From: Prostheceraeus crozeri
Taxonomy: Eukaryota; Platyhelminthes; Polycladida; Euryleptidae
Reading direction: 5' to 3'
NCBI GenBank assembly: GCA_907163375.1
Contig: CAJQUW010016138.1
Location: 62,001-126,000 of the forward strand
Length of the DNA: 64,000 bases
Position numbers and translations under genes: made by a program. Of this stretch, positions 61,512 through 64,000 are shown piece after piece (the first letter of the stretch is position 1; the number at the start of each line of letters is the position of its first letter). The notes under the pieces are model-generated. The model saw only the letters and a program-made list of their open reading frames with translations, ran no database searches and was not told the origin of the DNA.

Positions 61512-64000
61512 CGCCCTTTCTTTCGAAAAGAGTCCAATCACTAATGGAGAAGACAGCAAAGAGGCTGAAAAGGCGAACACTCATAAATCAATCACTTAGT
61601 GAGAATCACACCATCACTATACACAGCGATGTCACTCGATTAATGAGACTCACTATCACTGTCGACATTAATGTCACTCGAGGTCATCTCAAAGTCTCGG
61701 AAGCGCGACGGCGCCCTGCGGCTCCTCTGTGGTCTTGGATTTCTTCTCTCCTGATTTCGCGTTTCACCAGTCCTTCCTGTCTCTGGTCGGTCTTCACTTC
61801 TTGCACCTTCCTCGTTCACTCGATCCCATCTCCTTTCGACGGTCGGCGATAGTCGTTCACTATCGAGTATGATCCGTTCTTCCGCCTCCTCCGTTTTAGT
61901 TTCGGACATCATACGATTCTTGACGGGCAAAGGTGATAACCTAGCAGTCGATTCATTCTTAATCCTACCCCCTTCCTTAACCATGACTGTATGTCTATCA
62001 ACTTGGCTAACAACTTCAGCCGTAGTTCCTGGTGCCTCAAGTTTCTTGACTACTGGAGATTTGACAAGTACTTCTGAGCCGGGAGGGAATTGCCTATTTT
62101 CATAACGTCTATATGCATCTGCTCTATGCCTACGCTTAGCAATGTTCTGGGCGGCAGAACCGAAGGGTTGCGGAGAAAGGTATCGGTCGCTAAGGGGTGG
62201 GAGTGAGAGGTCCTTGACTCTAAAGGCTAAAAAAGCTCGCTAGGTGTGTACCCTGTTGTTGCATGTATGTCATTTCTTATTGCCATTAAGGCGGTCGGCA
62301 AAACATGTCTCCAGCTACTGTTTTCCAATCTTTGTTCGAGTAACAAACATTTAAGCTTCTTCTGTAGCGTCCCGTTAAACCTTTCGCATAAACCGTTTGA
62401 GCTAAGCCTGTAAGTATTCGTAAATAATTTCTTAACTCCGAAATTGCGTAAATAGTTCAAAAATTCCTTGCTTCTGTATTGTGTGCCATTATCAGACAGG
62501 ATAGCGTCAGGAAACCCATACCGTGAAAAGAAATCCCGAAATTTATCAATAAGCGTTCGTGCAGACATATCCCTCACTGGGTAGGCCTCAGGAAACCTAG
62601 AAAAAGCGTCCATGATTACCAAAATATATTGATAACCTCCATCTGATGGAAGCGGTCCAATGTAATCTGTTGCAATCATCTGAAGAGGGGCATCTAAAAG
62701 GTATGGTTTCAGCTGCGCGTTCACGAACTTAGGTTTAATCATTGAACATATTCTACAATGTTGGACAAAGTGTCGCACGTCTTGCCGGAGGTTTGGCCAA
62801 AAATATGTGCTCGTCGCCTTCTGTATCATGTTCTCTATCCCCTGGTGTCCATAATGCAGTGCTGTCAAGAGTTGAGTTCGTTTCCGGGGAGGAATTAGGA
62901 GTTTGTCTTTCACGTAAATAATTCCATTCTTGATTGATAAATCATTCTTACAACACCAAAGTTCCTGGTACACTCCATTTGGTTGGCGACTGTCATTTCT
63001 ATCAATTGCTTCGAAAAGAATCTTGAATTCTGGGTCATCTTTCTGGGCCCTTCTGAAAACATCAACCTCGACCGAAACTTCTCCATCTTCATTTACCTCG
63101 GCAATCGAATAAACTCGTGATAACGCATCCGCTACAACATTTTCTTTCCCTGGGATGTATTTAACATCATAGTCAAACTCAGAAACCAACACTCTCCATC
63201 TATGAACTTTGGAACTGACGCTATCTGCTTGTAAAAGGTATTTCAAGGGTTGGTGATCTGTCAACACCGTGAATCTTTTCCCAACCAGGAAAGATCTCAG
63301 CCTCTGCATGGCCCATACAATCGCGAACGTCTCCTTATCGATAGTACTCCAACGTGTCTCTGTCTCGGTGAGCTTCTTCGATGCGAATGAAACTGGCTGT
63401 CCCGCTTTGGTCATGAGGCAAGCCCCTACACAATCATTTGATGCATCTGTGCTCAACACTAATTCCTCTTCAGACCTCGGGAGGACCAAACCGCCATCAG
63501 ACAATTGATCTTTGAGCTTATTAAATGCTAGTAACGTCGCATCTGTCCATGTGATTTCTTTTCCTGATGCCAAATAGTGCAAATCTTTAGAAATTGAGGC
63601 AAAGTCTCGGACGTAATTTCGGAAATAATTGCACATTACCAGGAAACGCTGTAACTCTTTCGGAGTTTTCGGCGTTGGGAACTGCTTTATGGTTGTCGTC
63701 CTCTCTGGATCGGGGGTAATTTTCCCGTCACTGATCTTATGGCCTAGGTATGATACACTGCTTTTATGGAAAGAGCATTTCTGCATGTTCAAGCTTAAAT
63801 TGCTATCTTGAATTCTTCGTAAAACGTCGGATAATGCCTTATCGTGATCTGCTTTATTCTTGGCGTGAATGAGGATATCATCAACATATACTGGCACACC
63901 TGTTATATCGTGGAAGAGTTCATGCATTACACGCGTGCAGTAACTTACGGCATTTTTGAGCCCAAACGGTAGTCTCCGAAACTGGTATAAATTGCCGACC
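61512..64000 (-). mobile_element. Ty3/gypsy LTR retrotransposon, 3-prime part
   Basis: Minus-strand element running off the right edge. A purine-rich tract (complement of CTCGCCCTTTCTTTCG at 61512-61526) is a likely 3-prime polypurine tract. The visible pol region comprises the end of reverse transcriptase, RNase H, integrase and a basic tail. The main frame is open over 1.7 kb, with about one break before the tail, so it is among the younger elements here. No chromodomain was noticed. Confidence 0.85.
61640..63927 (-). pseudogene. Ty3/gypsy pol (RT end, RNase H, integrase, tail)
   Basis: In order on the minus strand: RT with VPVYVDDILIHAK (63880); the RT thumb and connection (LGHKISDGKI, CNYFRNYV); RNase H with LSTDASNDCVGACL, DKETFAIVWA and TDHQPLKYLL; integrase zinc site H-YGHQG...HCRICSM; catalytic core ATDYIGPLP, LSDNGTQYRSKEF, NGLCERFNGTL; then an Arg-rich tail (RNPRPQRSRRAPSRF) at about 61660-61720. 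The N-terminal part lies beyond the window. It polyproteolyses to RT and integrase in this family. Confidence 0.9.

Noticed and set aside
62910-63811. Small frames on both strands over the gypsy pol
   Set aside because: They are shadows of the long minus-strand pol frame.

Overview
The window is animal (metazoan) genomic DNA made almost entirely of transposable elements. Signs of a eukaryotic host are GT-AG introns, CCAAT/TATA promoters, and Tc1-like, pogo-like, LINE, Penelope and Ty3/gypsy elements. No ordinary host gene was recognised. The species cannot be told from the sequence; a marine or other invertebrate is a guess.

Three Polinton/Maverick-type elements dominate. Element A (about 1-12051, left end outside the window) and element C (40528-55698, opposite orientation) belong to one family. 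Element B (15466-37557) belongs to a second, larger family. B and C have long terminal inverted repeats beginning AGTAG, and each is flanked by a near-perfect 6-bp target duplication: GTTTGC/TTTTGC for B and GGCACT/GGAACT for C. B carries the full Polinton set: zinc-finger PolB, retroviral-type integrase with chromodomain, adenain-like protease, major capsid protein, packaging ATPase and small adenovirus-like minor proteins. A and C carry PolB and accessory genes, but I find no integrase, protease, ATPase or capsid gene. They look like a reduced family mobilised in trans by elements such as B. All three are treated as fossils; each has several breaks, mostly in PolB, although many smaller genes still look whole.

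The most striking content is a transcription module shared by all three elements: a complete two-repeat TATA-binding-protein-like (TBP) gene directly downstream of, and overlapping, a gene that resembles coactivator PC4. The elements' own genes sit behind clear TATA boxes, often with CCAAT boxes. Also shared are a DEDDh exonuclease-like gene, a basic putative DNA-binding protein whose end overlaps a RING-like zinc protein, a family of about 140-aa paralogues, and a coiled-coil gene near one terminus.

Layout: A 1-12051; LINE and Penelope remnants 12950-14490; B 15466-37557; unassigned DNA 37558-39883; a nested stack 39884-59292; unassigned DNA with a hairpin element 59293-61510; and the 3-prime part of a Ty3/gypsy element on the minus strand from about 61510 to the window end. 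In the stack, C is inserted in the last codons of a pogo-like transposase gene, and that pogo-like element is inserted in the left terminal repeat of a Tc1/mariner-like element. The unfilled target site survives in the opposite terminal repeat. Two small MITEs lie in the same stack.
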